Below are positions 62,798 through 64,000 of a DNA stretch of 64,000 bases, piece by piece. The notes below the pieces were generated by a model. That model searched no databases, was not told the origin of the DNA, and worked only from the letters and a program-made list of their open reading frames with translations. This DNA is from Flavobacterium phragmitis. Its GTDB lineage: Bacteria > Bacteroidota > Bacteroidia > Flavobacteriales > Flavobacteriaceae. How positions within the stretch are numbered: position 1 is the first letter of the stretch; every line of letters begins with the position of its first letter. Position numbers and translations under genes: made by a program. Location: the NCBI RefSeq assembly GCF_900112575.1, contig NZ_FOMH01000006.1:309533-373532 (forward strand), in the 5' to 3' direction.

Positions 62798-63619
62798 TTA
62801 GTTCTTTTCCAAAATTTCCTCTCCGTTTAAGTAATCAGAAGGTCGTTGGCCTAAAATCTTGAAAAAAGTATTACTGAAAGTCGGAACACTATTATAACCA
62901 ACTTCTTGAGCTACCTCTTTTACCGAAAGCTTTCTTTCTAATAAAAGTTCGATTGCTTTTAAAATTCTACGGATGGTATAATATTGAATAAACGACATGC
63001 CCAAGTCTTTTTGAAACAAACGATATAAAGAGCGTTCACTGTAACCAAATTCATGCGCGACATCAGCAAACAGAATTGTTTCTCCAAGATTGTTTTCAAT
63101 ATGGCGCAGAATTTTTCCAAGACGTTTGTCCTTAGGTTGTGGTAATTCTAAAGGCAAGTTATTGGTACAAATTTGAGGAAGAATCGCTTTTATCGCTTTG
63201 GCAATTGTAAAATTTGGAGTTCCTTTTTTAAGATCTCCATTCCATCGATTGGTAAAAAGCATCATTTGCAATAACAAATTGTTGACTGGATAAATTCCTT
63301 CAACTTTATAAAAGTCATCTTCTTCTTTTTCAACAGGAAAATACAAATTTCGCATTGTTACACTTTCCGATTTCGGCTCGATACTATGCTCCACTCCACT
63401 CGGAATCCATATAAAATGTCTTGCTGGCAAAAAATAAGTTTTGGTTTCTGTAGTTACAAAAACAACATCGCCTTCAGCGTATAAGAGCTGTGCTTTCTGG
63501 TGTCTGTGTGGCGGAATAAACAATTCACCCATCAAATCGTGGTGGCAGTAAATGCTTTTTTTATCAGCATCTACTTTTTTGATGTAATATTTATCGAGTT
63601 TTTGACCGGAGTGTTCCAT
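62798..63619 (-). CDS. AraC-family regulator
   Basis: A 273-residue protein with an N-terminal cupin-like sensor (about 15-110, including HRHQKAQLLYAEGDVVFV) and a C-terminal AraC domain with two helix-turn-helix units (about 170-270: FADVAHEFGYSERSLYRLFQKDLG and VKEVAQEVGYNSVPTFSNTFFKILGQRPSDYL, in parts). It is in the same direction as, and 392 bases upstream of, the TolC gene, so it is a probable regulator of the efflux operon. Confidence 0.9.
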   Translation of the reverse strand: MEHSGQKLDKYYIKKVDADKKSIYCHHDLMGELFIPPHRHQKAQLLYAEGDVVFVTTETKTYFLPARHFIWIPSGVEHSIEPKSESVTMRNLYFPVEKEEDDFYKVEGIYPVNNLLLQMMLFTNRWNGDLKKGTPNFTIAKAIKAILPQICTNNLPLELPQPKDKRLGKILRHIENNLGETILFADVAHEFGYSERSLYRLFQKDLGMSFIQYYTIRRILKAIELLLERKLSVKEVAQEVGYNSVPTFSNTFFKILGQRPSDYLNGEEILEKN

Positions 63620-63639
63620 AATATAAAGATAGGAAGAAA

Positions 63640-63661
63640 TTTAACCGCAAAGCACGCAAGG
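63640..63661. repeat. Single repeat arm beside the transposase gene
   Basis: TTTAACCGCAAAGCACGCAAGG is the same word as the arms around the GxxExxY gene and the tandem repeat at 48831. The partner arm is not in the window. Confidence 0.7.
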
Positions 63662-63736
63662 ATTTTTTGGATCAAGAACAAAACTTGGGGAAGAATATCA
63701 AAATAAAATCAGAAATTTGCAGTCTAAGAATTACAC

Positions 63737-64000
63737 ATGACTGCTTTAGAACTTTTAAAATTTATGCTTCCTGATTTTTTAGTAGATCACTTTGAAGTAG
63801 TTTCCACCAGCAACACAGAAGAAGTATTGCATCTGTATTTTGAAGAAAAAATAAAACCTCCGCAAGAGTTCAATGCTCTAGAATTGGTTTCCAAGGGTTT
63901 CATGGATGAGATTACGATTCAGGATTTCCCTTTAAGAGGCAGGTTTGTATATTTACATATCAAAAGACGTCGTTGGACCAATAAAGCCAACGGGGAAATT
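63737..64000 (+). mobile_element. ISAon1-family transposase, N-terminal part (runs off window)
   Basis: 88 residues are visible from ATG 63737, beginning MTALELLKFMLPDFLVDHFE. The pattern ...DITIQDFPLRGRFVYLHIKRRRW... (here DEITIQDFPLRGR) matches the N-terminal region protein found in ISAon1-type insertion sequences of Flavobacteria. The rest and the right end lie outside the window, so completeness is unknown. Confidence 0.75.

Overview
The window is chromosomal DNA from a member of the Bacteroidota, most likely a Flavobacterium close to F. johnsoniae. This rests on low GC content, promoter-like boxes of the TAnnTTTG type, few Shine-Dalgarno sequences, typical Bacteroidota families (GH97, TonB-dependent receptor, BlaI/BlaR-type pair, DUF4407, ISAon1 transposase) and dense intergenic hairpins. 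Species assignment is an inference.

Region 1 to 11.8 kb is a maltose/starch utilisation cluster: a LacI-type regulator (5' end outside the window), an MFS disaccharide transporter, beta-phosphoglucomutase, GH65 maltose phosphorylase, GH97 alpha-glucosidase, an exported GH13 maltodextrinase-type enzyme and a GH13 lipoprotein amylase. External or periplasmic enzymes would shorten starch, the transporter would import maltose, and phosphorolysis plus mutase would give glucose and glucose 6-phosphate. A candidate operator lies between the promoter boxes of the transporter gene.

Region 12 to 27.8 kb holds housekeeping genes: glycerophosphodiesterase, a BaiN-type flavoprotein, a HAD phosphatase, a Crp-family regulator with an MBL-fold hydrolase, TspO, and an isoprenoid block (diphosphomevalonate decarboxylase, mevalonate-kinase-like enzyme, UbiA prenyltransferase) followed by an RluB-type pseudouridine synthase, membrane proteins and a GT2/YbhN-type pair. 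Region 27.9 to 36.7 kb holds a WG-repeat lipoprotein fused tightly to the start of ruvC, an IVS-type four-helix-bundle protein, hemW, a GxxExxY protein, a cyclase, GNAT, DUF4260, YjbR, PH/SHOCT and DUF4407 genes. Region 37 to 50.6 kb has a TonB receptor with a phytase, ATP-type PEP carboxykinase, a saccharopine-dehydrogenase-like gene, a BlaI regulator next to a decayed BlaR1/TonB gene, a GT61 enzyme and an M20 dipeptidase.

A tRNA-Leu(TAG) at 50.67 kb is followed by an accessory stretch: an unusual ATPase-methyltransferase fusion, a divergent small protein/XRE pair, several long inverted repeats and small exported proteins. The window ends with a MFS/HlyD/TolC efflux operon with an AraC regulator, and the start of an ISAon1-type transposase.

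The most unusual signal is the intergenic repeat system. Hairpins built from a few word families are nested inside one another. Two small genes (the GxxExxY PD-(D/E)XK-like protein and the IVS-type protein) each sit between inverted arms made of the same words. An 18-base palindrome recurs inside larger hairpins, and one repeat type is read in frame inside two enzymes. The WG-repeat gene duplicates the first codons of ruvC. These, and the ATPase-methyltransferase fusion next to the tRNA, are the main candidates for new biology. All function calls come from reading the sequence and remembered family motifs; no database search was run.
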